12,124 bases of DNA from JAJRRA01 sp048636595 (lineage in GTDB: Bacteria; Pseudomonadota; Gammaproteobacteria; Xanthomonadales; SZUA-36), in NCBI GenBank assembly GCA_048636595.1, contig JAIVWI010000088.1, forward strand, positions 1-12,124, read 5' to 3'. The notes beneath the pieces are model-generated. The model was not told the origin of the DNA. It did not search any database and saw nothing but the letters and a program-made list of their open reading frames with translations. Every line of letters starts with the position of its first letter. Positions within the stretch are counted from its first letter, which is position 1. Both the position numbers and the translations under genes were made by a program. Of the stretch, positions 1 to 6,246 are shown in pieces.

Positions 1-14
1 CCAGGCGTGATCAA

Positions 15-962
15 TTAATAGTTCTTCCGTAAATCGAGACCGGCATACAAAGAGGCAACCTCGTCGCCATAACCGTTAAACATCCGGGTCGCTTTCTTAC
101 CCGCAAAAACACCGGCACCAATTGGCCGCTCCCGTGCCTGGCTCCAGCGTGGGTGGCTGACTTCAGGATTCACGTTGGCGTAAAAACCATATTCCCCGGG
201 TGCCGATACCCTCCACGAATTGCGCGGCTGGCGACGGGTAAATTCAATTTCCACAATGGATTTAATGCCCTTGAAGCCGTATTTCCAGGGCACAACAAGG
301 CGTAACGGCGCACCGTTTTGATTGGGTAAAGTTCTGCCGTACACACCAACAACCATCAGGGTCAAAGGGTGCATGGCCTCATCGATAGTCAGGGCTTCAA
401 CATAGGGCCATTTCAAAACGGACCGCCTCTGCCCAGGCATTTGTTTTGGATCGTACAGGGTTTTGAATTGAATAAACTTTGCATCGGAAGTCGGCTTGAA
501 TCGCTGCAGCAGGTCACCCAGTGGAATGCCAACCCACGGCACCACCATGGACCACGCCTCGACACAGCGGTGCCGGTATACCCGGTCTTCCAGTGCATGT
601 GGGCTGACCAGGTCCTCAAAGTGATAGTCCCCCGGCTTATCACACTCACCCGAAACTTTGACCGTCCATGGCCGGGTCACGAACGCCTGGGCGTTCTGGT
701 ACGGGTCCTCTTTACCGGTACCGAATTCATAGAAATTATTGTAAGTAGTGACATCTTCCCAACTGTTCGGCTTCTCATCGGTGCTGAATGGCCCAGGAAC
801 TGTTTCAAGATCGCGTACATCCGCCAGCAATCGACCCGTCAATACAGACGAAGCGATCCCGGCACCGGCTACAAGGCCGGCCTCGCGGAGAAACTGCCGG
901 CGGTTCAGGAAATTGGCTTCACTGGTAATTTCCCAGGAGCGTATTCTGTTACTTGATTTCAT
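15..962 (-). CDS. msrP: Protein-methionine-sulfoxide reductase catalytic subunit MsrP (YedY)
   Basis: Periplasmic molybdopterin enzyme that reduces methionine sulfoxide in oxidised envelope proteins, with electrons normally supplied by the haem membrane protein MsrQ. From the start chosen here (315 aa) the N-terminus MKSSNRIRSWEITSEANFLN aligns with the E. coli MsrP leader. It is followed by a Tat motif (RRQFLREAG, Arg21-Arg22) and a hydrophobic segment. The molybdenum ligand is the Cys of YRHRCVEAWSMVVPW (about residue 133), followed by family motifs PLRLVVPWKYGFKGIKSIVEI and SHPRWSQA near the C-terminus. The reading frame is open upstream to 1058, but those 32 residues are not family-like. 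The Met at 974 (four residues earlier) is an alternative start. Shine-Dalgarno signals are weak for both. The gene is transcribed divergently from the kinase at 1076. An msrQ gene would be expected just beyond the left edge, but only 14 bases are visible there. Confidence 0.95.
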   Translation of the reverse strand: MKSSNRIRSWEITSEANFLNRRQFLREAGLVAGAGIASSVLTGRLLADVRDLETVPGPFSTDEKPNSWEDVTTYNNFYEFGTGKEDPYQNAQAFVTRPWTVKVSGECDKPGDYHFEDLVSPHALEDRVYRHRCVEAWSMVVPWVGIPLGDLLQRFKPTSDAKFIQFKTLYDPKQMPGQRRSVLKWPYVEALTIDEAMHPLTLMVVGVYGRTLPNQNGAPLRLVVPWKYGFKGIKSIVEIEFTRRQPRNSWRVSAPGEYGFYANVNPEVSHPRWSQARERPIGAGVFAGKKATRMFNGYGDEVASLYAGLDLRKNY

Positions 963-1022
963 GTTCCAATCCATTTTATTTAAAGCACCATTTTGAGTTC
1001 CACCATTAGACCCTTGCAATGA

Positions 1023-1058
1023 CCATACCATTACATCGAAAATCAGGCACAAGCACAA
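1023..1058 (-). promoter_or_regulatory. Possible msrP promoter
   Basis: On the minus strand TTGTGC (1058-1053) and TGTAAT (1035-1030) are separated by 17 bases. They resemble -35 and -10 boxes and would start transcription about 60 bases upstream of the msrP start codon. The -10 box matches five of six consensus bases, but the -35 box only three, so this is a weak prediction. I found no comparable pair for the divergent kinase in the 113-base gap. Confidence 0.3.
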
Positions 1059-1075
1059 ACCATGTGAAATAAGCG

Positions 1076-1774
1076 ATGAGAAAAACAGTTGCGAGTCAGA
1101 ACCTGAAGATCGTCACCGAACATGCCGGCAAAAGCCGAAAATTCATCGCCATCGCAGGCAATATCGGATCGGGTAAGTCATCGTTGCTGGATTTTCTTAC
1201 CAGCACCTACGACGTGTCGCCATTCTATGAACCAAATGACGACAACCCTTACCTGCAGGATTTTTACAAAGATATGAAGCGCTGGGCATTCCAGTCCCAG
1301 CTGTTTTTTCTCAGCAACAAGTTCCGTATTCACCAGGAGGCGGATCGTACGGCGGGTGTCGTCATCCAGGACCGGACCATCTTCGAGGATGCCGAGATTT
1401 TTGCAACAGCCCTGCACCAGATGAGGAAAATCGATAAACGTGACTGGCAAACCTACTGGAGTTTTTACCAAACCATCCTCGAGGCCATCCAGCCACCTGA
1501 CCTGATGATCTACCTGCGCTGCCCAATGCGGGCATTACGCCGGCGAATCCGCGTTCGCGGCCGCAAAATGGAGCAGGACATTCCCCTTGCCTACCTGAAA
1601 CGCCTGGAGCGCCTGTACGAGAACTGGATCGCAGAATACACGCTGAGCGAAGTATTGGTGTTGGATTCCGGTAGTTTGAATTTTGTCGACGACCTGGTTG
1701 ACCGGCAGGATGTCTGGGAGAGAATTGAAGCCCTGTTACCCTCCACCCTGAAGCGGTCGGGGTCCCGGTCTTGA
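1076..1774 (+). CDS. Deoxynucleoside kinase (dGK/dAK/dCK family)
   Basis: Predicted cytosolic kinase that phosphorylates deoxynucleosides to 5'-monophosphates in nucleotide salvage (232 aa). Visible motifs are the P-loop GNIGSGKSS (residues 28-36), a Glu in FYEP (about 52) in the position of the family's catalytic/substrate-binding acid, the DRS-like motif DRTIFEDAEIF (99-109), and an Arg-rich LID segment RRIRVRGRKMEQDIP (156-170). The length is close to bacterial dNKs (about 205-225 aa), with an N-terminal extension of some 20 residues before the core begins at FIAIAGNIG. The substrate (dA, dG or dC) cannot be read from the sequence. ATG 1076 is the only upstream Met, and its Shine-Dalgarno is poor. 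In many gammaproteobacteria related kinases lie beside folK and panB; here it stands divergent from msrP and just before a DUF2141 gene. Confidence 0.88.
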   Translation: MRKTVASQNLKIVTEHAGKSRKFIAIAGNIGSGKSSLLDFLTSTYDVSPFYEPNDDNPYLQDFYKDMKRWAFQSQLFFLSNKFRIHQEADRTAGVVIQDRTIFEDAEIFATALHQMRKIDKRDWQTYWSFYQTILEAIQPPDLMIYLRCPMRALRRRIRVRGRKMEQDIPLAYLKRLERLYENWIAEYTLSEVLVLDSGSLNFVDDLVDRQDVWERIEALLPSTLKRSGSRS

Positions 1775-1799
1775 TTGGTCAATTTGAAACCTGTATAAA
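1771..1799 (+). promoter_or_regulatory. Promoter for the DUF2141 gene, predicting a leaderless mRNA
   Basis: TTGATT (1771-1776) and TATAAA (1794-1799) are spaced by exactly 17 bases, a good sigma-70 pair. It overlaps the last codons of the kinase gene. The predicted transcription start, about seven bases after the -10 box, falls at 1806-1807, on the ATG of the next gene. No Shine-Dalgarno precedes that ATG, which fits leaderless translation. Confidence 0.5.
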
Positions 1800-1806
1800 A
1801 TCCACC

Positions 1807-2238
1807 ATGCCAAACATTAGAATCCCAGGCCTCCTGGCAAGTATGCTTCTCATTTCATCAATGCCAGTGTCAGCTGAATTATCCAGCCTGAAAATTACTG
1901 TCACCGAGGCAACAACCACAACGGGCACGATTGAAGTCACGCTGTTTGACTCCGGAGAGTCCTTCCTGAAGAAATCGTTCCTGCAACAGGGCGGAAAAGT
2001 GGATGAGAATGGACTATTCGTCGCGGAATTCGCCGGGCTTGAAGAGGGTGAGTATGCAGTGGTTGTCGTGCACGATGAGAATGACAACGGCGCCTTTGAT
2101 TCCGGTTTCCTGGGATTCGGCGGAGAAAGCCTTGGTTATTCCAATAATGTCCGGCCTTTTCTGGGCCGGCCGGATTTCGATGAAGTGAAACTGTCAATCG
2201 GCCCGGGACAAACTGAAATCGAGATCAGTCTCCAATAA
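1807..2238 (+). CDS. Secreted DUF2141 domain protein
   Basis: A 143-residue protein of the DUF2141 family, whose function is unknown. The N-terminus MPNIRIPGLLASMLLISSMP with the following VSA is a Sec signal peptide: basic residue, hydrophobic core, and predicted cleavage after VSA before ELSSL. The mature part is a beta-rich single domain with the family hallmarks: GTIEVTLFDSGESFLK, a GLEEGEYAVVVVHDENDNG stretch, then FLGFGGESLGYSNN and a C-terminal strand ending EIEISLQ. The Asp/Asn-rich DENDNGAFD segment looks able to bind a cation, but this is inference. The frame is open back to a TTG at 1771, but that start would put 12 non-signal residues ahead of a good signal peptide, so ATG 1807 is preferred. 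Probably periplasmic or outer-membrane associated. No terminator is evident downstream. Confidence 0.8.
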   Translation: MPNIRIPGLLASMLLISSMPVSAELSSLKITVTEATTTTGTIEVTLFDSGESFLKKSFLQQGGKVDENGLFVAEFAGLEEGEYAVVVVHDENDNGAFDSGFLGFGGESLGYSNNVRPFLGRPDFDEVKLSIGPGQTEIEISLQ

Positions 2239-2342
2239 GTCGTTTACCCATGTAAAACGGCATCCAGAATCGGCTGATGATTTACCTCCTGTCTGTCGTG
2301 AAAACCGCTTAAATCCCTTCTGCAAGTACTTCTTTAACTTTT

Positions 2343-2372
2343 TATTCCCCGTTGGTTTCTTAGACGGGAATA
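2343..2372. repeat. Imperfect inverted repeat
   Basis: TATTCCCCGT (2343-2352) pairs with ACGGGAATA (2364-2372) with one bulged C and an 11-base loop. No T-tract follows on either strand, so it does not look like an intrinsic terminator. It may be a protein-binding site or part of the recombinase control region. Confidence 0.5.
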
Positions 2373-2390
2373 CGAGCCTGAATTCCTGTT

Positions 2391-2405
2391 ATAGATTTTA
2401 TCTAT
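2391..2405. repeat. Short perfect inverted repeat
   Basis: ATAGAT (2391-2396) and ATCTAT (2400-2405) flank TTT. The arms are only six bases in AT-rich DNA, so this could be chance. It is listed because it lies between two larger inverted repeats. Confidence 0.35.
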
Positions 2406-2443
2406 GCGTATTTATATACCGGAATATTACTTCCTTATTCCTT

Positions 2444-2475
2444 GTATATTTGTTGATTTTAGTCAATAAATATAC
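2444..2475. repeat. 13-6-13 inverted repeat, possible operator or recombinase core site
   Basis: GTATATTTGTTGA (2444-2456) and TCAATAAATATAC (2463-2475) are reverse complements at 12 of 13 positions; the one exception would be a G-T pair. They are separated by the six bases TTTTAG. Two roughly 11-13-base arms around a 6-8-base spacer is the architecture of tyrosine recombinase core sites, and also of dimeric repressor operators. The sequence does not resemble dif. A second, looser pair of the same half-sites (GTTGA 2550-2554 and TCAATAA 2565-2571) overlaps the predicted recombinase promoter. Confidence 0.6.
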
Positions 2476-2550
2476 GCTAATATAATGCGTTTTAACTTGA
2501 ATTTTTACTTATAAAAAGTAACTTTAACTATTGTTTTTATAGATATTATG

Positions 2551-2578
2551 TTGACTACAATAATTCAATAAGTAAAAT
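2551..2578 (+). promoter_or_regulatory. Promoter of the recombinase gene
   Basis: TTGACT (2551-2556) and TAAAAT (2573-2578), 16 bases apart, each match the consensus at five of six positions. Transcription would start near 2585, giving a leader of about 27 bases without a recognisable Shine-Dalgarno. GTTGA (2550-2554) and TCAATAA (2565-2571), also seen in the inverted repeat at 2444-2475, sit on the -35 box and in the spacer, so a protein bound there would block the promoter. Confidence 0.5.
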
Positions 2579-2611
2579 AGGTAGGTCTATATTCGCCCCA
2601 CTATACTTTTC

Positions 2612-3775
2612 ATGCCAAAATTATCGAAATCGCAAATTACTGATCTCACTGTAAGAAATGCTCGACCAAAAGATCAACGATATGAAATTCGTGATTCCCT
2701 ATTGAGGGGTTTCATGCTTCGTGTGAACCCCTCTGGTACCAAATCCTGGTACATCCAGCTGGACAGGAACCACAAACAAAAGATTGCAGATGCGGCTGTA
2801 TTGACTGCATCCGTGGCTCGTTACAGGGCGAAAGACATTCTGGTAAGGCAATCCTTGACCGGGGGTGGCTTGCCCGGTAAAGCAAGCAAGTTAACGCTTG
2901 GTGAATTCCTGCAAGGGCGATATAGCCAGTTGAAAAAGCGCCAAAGCAGGTATGGGCAAAGAGACCTCAGGAGACTGTGTGCGGCCCTGGGGACATTGCT
3001 GGAAGAGCGGCTCGAACACCTGGGCCTGAGCAAGCTGGAACGCTGGAGATTGAGGCGGGAGGGTCAGGTCAGTCCTGCTACCGTTAACCGGGAGCTTTCC
3101 ATGCTGCGCACAGCTCTGGATCAGGCATGTAAATGGCAACTCCTGCTGCTTAACCCGGCCATCAAGATAAAGTTGCGGAAAGTCCCGCAAGCCGGAACGC
3201 CACGTTTCCTGACGCAAGCGGAACGAGAACGTTTATTCACGGTATTGTCCGGACGCAACGACCGGATATCCACCTTGCTGCAATTGGCGCTGAATACCGG
3301 CCTCAGGCGAAACGAGATTTTCAGCCTGCGCTGGAAGGATGTCATTCTTGGCCCCAACCCTTCCATCATCATTCAAAAATCCGGGAAATTTCAAAATGCG
3401 AACCGGAAAATCGCACTGAATAAAAGTGCCGTCAGCGTGTTGACCACCTGGCAGTCCGAAAGGCGCAACAGGACCTACCTTGTCTTCCCCGGCGCCTCCG
3501 GCGGACAACTTAAAACCGTCAATACCGCGTGGAAACGGCTGATGAATGAAGCCGGGATTCGCCACTTCAGCCTCAATGACTGCCGAGACGATTTTGCGGT
3601 GCGACTGGTGAAAGCCAAAATACCGCTAACCCATGTCCGTGAATTACTTGGGCATTCCTCCATCGCCCTTACAGAGCGCTATGCCATTTTCGCCCCGGGC
3701 AAGCACCAGGACGCTGTCGCCTGCCTGGACATTGATTTAGCAGATCGTAGTGATTTAGCAAACCCTGTGGCCTGA
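2612..3775 (+). CDS. Tyrosine recombinase/integrase, P4-type N-terminus
   Basis: A 387-residue site-specific recombinase. Residues about 9-50 (ending LLRGFMLRVNPSGTKSWYIQ) match the arm-DNA-binding domain of P4-like integrases (DUF4102 type). About 94-190 is the core-binding SAM-like domain, and about 197-370 the catalytic domain. Active-site residues visible are Arg232 in NTGLRRNEIFSLRW, a Lys near 256-259 in QKSGKFQ, Arg325, His348 in LLGHSS, and the nucleophile Tyr357 in LTERYAIF. The usual HxxR box reads N-D-C-R, so its His is replaced by Asn322, and the residue after the Arg is Asp instead of the common His. Otherwise the protein appears intact and full length. No Shine-Dalgarno precedes the ATG. 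It stands alone, with an AT-rich block upstream and no excisionase, phage or cargo genes nearby. This suggests a relic or a minimal acquired element. Activity is uncertain. Confidence 0.9.
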   Translation: MPKLSKSQITDLTVRNARPKDQRYEIRDSLLRGFMLRVNPSGTKSWYIQLDRNHKQKIADAAVLTASVARYRAKDILVRQSLTGGGLPGKASKLTLGEFLQGRYSQLKKRQSRYGQRDLRRLCAALGTLLEERLEHLGLSKLERWRLRREGQVSPATVNRELSMLRTALDQACKWQLLLLNPAIKIKLRKVPQAGTPRFLTQAERERLFTVLSGRNDRISTLLQLALNTGLRRNEIFSLRWKDVILGPNPSIIIQKSGKFQNANRKIALNKSAVSVLTTWQSERRNRTYLVFPGASGGQLKTVNTAWKRLMNEAGIRHFSLNDCRDDFAVRLVKAKIPLTHVRELLGHSSIALTERYAIFAPGKHQDAVACLDIDLADRSDLANPVA

Positions 3776-3832
3776 TTGTGCCTTTGAAGGGAAAATAGGC
3801 TTACAATTTGATGATTGGCATTGAGCAAACCT

Positions 3833-3838
3833 AAAGGA
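3833..3838 (+). promoter_or_regulatory. Ribosome binding site of the aminotransferase gene
   Basis: AAAGGA lies seven bases upstream of ATG 3846, a good Shine-Dalgarno that fixes this start. In the 70 bases after the recombinase gene, TACAAT (3802-3807) could serve as a -10 box, but no well-spaced -35 box accompanies it. Confidence 0.6.
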
Positions 3839-3845
3839 AATCAAA

Positions 3846-5006
3846 ATGACTAAGTCTTTTTACCCACCCGCCCGAACCCTTATGGGCCCCGGACCTTCCG
3901 ACGTCAATCCCCGTATCCTCGAAGCGCTGTCGCGACCGACAATCGGCCACCTCGACCCGGCTTTTGTCGGCTTGATGAATGACGTGAAACGCTTACTCCA
4001 GTTTGCTTTCCAGACCGACAGCGCCCTGACCATGCCGGTGTCCGCACCAGGCTCGGCAGGCATGGAAACCTGTTTTGTCAACCTGATATCGCCAGGCGAC
4101 AAGGTAATCGTGGCCCAGAACGGTGTATTCGGCGGGCGGATGCAGGAAAACGTGGAACGCTGCGGCGGAGAGGCCGTGATGGTACATGATGGCTGGGGCA
4201 TGCCGGTCGACCCACAGAAAGTGGAGGATGCGCTCAATAGCCATCCGGATGCCCGTGCCATTGCTTTCGTACACGCGGAAACATCCACCGGCGCCCGGTC
4301 CGATGCGGCAACCCTGTGCCAACTGGCTCAGGCTCATGATGTACTGAGTATCGTCGATTGCGTAACTTCACTGGGTGGTATCGAGGTAGACGTGGATGGA
4401 TGGGGAGCCGATGCAGTTTACTCCGGCACACAGAAATGCCTGTCCTGCGTACCGGGAATTTCGCCCGTCACATTCAGCAAACGCGCCCAGGAAACCATCC
4501 ACAAGCGCTCAAATCGAGTCCAGAGCTGGTTCCTGGACATGGATCTGGTCATGGCGTATTGGGGAGAAACAACGCAACGCGCCTACCACCACACGGCGCC
4601 GGTCAATTCCATCTACGCCCTCCACGAAGCACTGATTATCCTTGAAGAAGAAGGGCTGGAAAATGCCTGGGCCAGGCACCAGGCGAACCACCTGGCGCTG
4701 GAAGCCGGCCTCGAAGCTCTTGGGCTTGAGCTGATCGTACCCAAGCACAGCCGCCTGCCTCAGCTGAATTCCGTTATTATTCCCGAAGGTGTGGACGAAG
4801 CCACCATCCGCCGGCAACTGCTGGATGAATACCAGTTGGAAATTGGCGCAGGTCTCGGCCCACTGGCCGGCAATGTATGGCGCATCGGCCTGATGGGTTA
4901 CGCTTCCAACCGTAAAAACGTACTTTTTTGCCTTGGAGCGCTGGAAGGTGTGTTAAACCGGTCTGGCGGCGTAGCGGAAGCGAGGTCAGTCTACTCTGCT
5001 TTGTAG
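3846..5006 (+). CDS. Class V aminotransferase: alanine/serine-glyoxylate (serine-pyruvate) transaminase
   Basis: PLP enzyme of fold type I, 386 aa, the normal full length. It begins with the family signature LMGPGPSDVNPRILEA (residues 12-27). The cofactor-holding elements are the GSAGMET loop (about 69-75), Asp171 in IVDCVTSLGG, and the Schiff-base Lys197 in YSGTQKCLS. YHHTAPVNSIYALHEAL (247-263) and the substrate-carboxylate Arg346 in VWRIGLMG match mammalian AGT closely. The likely reaction is transfer of the amino group from alanine or serine to glyoxylate, giving glycine. Donor preference cannot be decided from sequence, and serine-glyoxylate, serine-pyruvate or related activities remain possible. 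It is cytosolic. It is separated from the downstream lipid-transport operon by a long hairpin (5027-5087), which argues for a separate unit or attenuated read-through. Confidence 0.9.
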   Translation: MTKSFYPPARTLMGPGPSDVNPRILEALSRPTIGHLDPAFVGLMNDVKRLLQFAFQTDSALTMPVSAPGSAGMETCFVNLISPGDKVIVAQNGVFGGRMQENVERCGGEAVMVHDGWGMPVDPQKVEDALNSHPDARAIAFVHAETSTGARSDAATLCQLAQAHDVLSIVDCVTSLGGIEVDVDGWGADAVYSGTQKCLSCVPGISPVTFSKRAQETIHKRSNRVQSWFLDMDLVMAYWGETTQRAYHHTAPVNSIYALHEALIILEEEGLENAWARHQANHLALEAGLEALGLELIVPKHSRLPQLNSVIIPEGVDEATIRRQLLDEYQLEIGAGLGPLAGNVWRIGLMGYASNRKNVLFCLGALEGVLNRSGGVAEARSVYSAL

Positions 5007-5026
5007 AAATTCACTGGCGCATAAAC

Positions 5027-5087
5027 TGTAAGAGGTCGCTTGCGGCCGAAACGGCCTGGAAAGATCGGCCGCAAGCGACCTCTTACA
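5027..5087. repeat. Perfect 23-bp-arm inverted repeat (pair of REP-like units)
   Basis: Arms at 5027-5049 and 5065-5087 are exact reverse complements around a 15-base loop. Each arm starts, read from outside, with TGTAAGAGG, and carries its own internal hairpin: GGTCGC-TT-GCGGCC, with one G-T pair. The 23-base arm recurs exactly at 9223-9245, and a structural variant lies at 9161-9184. It is therefore a dispersed REP-like family in head-out pairs. It lies 20 bases after the aminotransferase stop and 32 bases before the permease start. No T-tract follows, but such a stem could slow polymerase or protect mRNA ends. Confidence 0.85.
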
Positions 5088-5119
5088 TTTCACAGCCCCG
5101 CGTGCCAAAGTAAGAAGGA

Positions 5120-6238
5120 ATGACGGAATATCTGACAGCATCAAGTAAGGAAGGCACTCTGGAAATCAATGTCCAGAACGACTGGCTGTTCAAAAACATT
5201 CCTGATCTGACCGAAGCACTGGACCGGATCATGCCGGACCAGGAAAGAAATGTCGTGTTCAAGTGCGGTGGCTTGCAGGAATTCGACCTGTCCAGCGCCT
5301 GGCTGCTGTACGACAAATCGCTTGAGTTCGAAGAACTCGGATTGAATACGGAATTCCAGGGATTCAGGGCGGCCCATTTCAAGTTTCTGCAACACATCAT
5401 TGATGCCGCGGCGGTCAACGAATACATTCCCGGTTTTTTTGACCGGAAACCGGATCCATACTGGCGAAAAGCCGTCGAGAAGCTCGGCGAGAACACCATT
5501 GAGGCAGTTGAGTCTACCGGGTATATTGCCCGCGCCGTGCTCGATGGCGTCAAGCGGCCTTCCCGGCTGCTTATCGGTGAAACGATCCGGCAGGTTCATG
5601 ATACCGGAGTGGCCGCCATCCCCATTGTCGCCACGGTCTGCTTCCTGATGGGTATCGTGATGGCTTACCAGAGCGCACTGCAACTGGAGCAGTTCGGGGC
5701 CAACATCTTCATGGTGGACCTGGTAGCCAATTCCATATTCCGCGAGATCGGCGTTTTGCTGGCAGCCATCATGGTCGCCGGCCGCTCGGGCTCGGCCTTT
5801 GCCGCTGCGCTGGGCACAATGAAACTGAATGAAGAAGTCGATGCACTCCGCGTGATGGGCCTCAATCCCAACCAGATCCTGATTATTCCCCGCGTGCTGG
5901 GCCTGGTGATCGCCCTGCCCCTTTTGACCTTGTTTGCCGATGCAGCAGGGCTGGCCGGCGGGGCCTTCATTGGCGCTACCGTACTGGACATCAACTGGCT
6001 GATGTTTACTGAGCGACTGGCCTATACGATCGATGTAAACGATGTCCTGGTCGGTCTGAGCAAGGCGCCGGTGTTCGCCTTCCTGATCGCGGTAACAGGA
6101 ACATTACGTGGCATGCAGGTCAATAGCTCAGCCGAAGAATTGGGGAGACTGACGACCGTTGCCGTTGTCCAGTCCATTTTCCTGATCATCGTGGCGGATG
6201 CCTTGTTCACCATCATTTATTCCAGGCTGGGCTTCTAA
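5120..6238 (+). CDS. MlaE-family ABC permease with fused N-terminal STAS (MlaB-like) domain
   Basis: Inner-membrane permease of an MCE lipid transport system, 372 aa. Residues about 1-100 form a STAS domain; EFDLSSAWLL (54-63) aligns with the D-x-S/T motif of STAS proteins, so the Asp56/Ser58 site is kept. Residues about 115-372 are the MlaE domain with roughly five hydrophobic segments (about 160-185, 203-222, 255-285, 309-327, 346-366). The family coupling motif EIGVLLAAIMVAGRSGSAFA (209-228) is followed by EEVDALRVMG (238-247). Fusion replaces the separate MlaB of E. coli. AAGGA abuts the ATG with no spacer, which is unusual, but an in-frame stop at 5111 rules out an upstream start. First gene of the five-gene operon; no clear promoter is seen between the hairpin and the start. 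Confidence 0.92.
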   Translation: MTEYLTASSKEGTLEINVQNDWLFKNIPDLTEALDRIMPDQERNVVFKCGGLQEFDLSSAWLLYDKSLEFEELGLNTEFQGFRAAHFKFLQHIIDAAAVNEYIPGFFDRKPDPYWRKAVEKLGENTIEAVESTGYIARAVLDGVKRPSRLLIGETIRQVHDTGVAAIPIVATVCFLMGIVMAYQSALQLEQFGANIFMVDLVANSIFREIGVLLAAIMVAGRSGSAFAAALGTMKLNEEVDALRVMGLNPNQILIIPRVLGLVIALPLLTLFADAAGLAGGAFIGATVLDINWLMFTERLAYTIDVNDVLVGLSKAPVFAFLIAVTGTLRGMQVNSSAEELGRLTTVAVVQSIFLIIVADALFTIIYSRLGF

Positions 6239-6246
6239 CAGAACCT

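Larger units (their letters stand above)
2239..2611. other. AT-rich gene-free block upstream of the recombinase
   Basis: These 373 bases hold no convincing ORF. After about 2281 the composition becomes strongly AT-rich, unlike the GC-rich neighbours. The block contains several inverted repeats (2343-2372, 2391-2405, 2444-2475), a TTTTTA/TAAAAA pair near 2504-2519, and three copies of TTTAACT (2333-2339, 2491-2497, 2523-2529). Such density is typical of integrase attachment or control regions, although AT-richness alone raises the chance of short repeats. No tRNA or tmRNA end is visible as an integration target. Confidence 0.6.

Noticed and set aside
369..956. 195-codon open frame on the plus strand opposite msrP
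   Set aside because: It is antisense to a clearly recognised gene and its product has no recognisable domain, so it is a frame shadow.
963..1058. N-terminal extension of the msrP reading frame by 32 residues
   Set aside because: The extension is not family-like, places a long segment before the Tat motif, and the Met at 962 aligns with the E. coli MsrP start.
2241..2259. CGTTTAC/GTAAAACG hairpin just after the DUF2141 stop as a terminator
   Set aside because: The stem is short, AT-rich and bulged, with no T-tract after it.
2343..2372. Inverted repeat as an intrinsic terminator for the DUF2141 gene
   Set aside because: It is more than 100 bases past the stop and no T-tract follows the stem on either strand.
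2275..3820. TGATGATT at both sides of the recombinase region as a possible att direct repeat
   Set aside because: Eight bases between two searched flanks of this size are plausible by chance, and neither copy extends or touches a tRNA.
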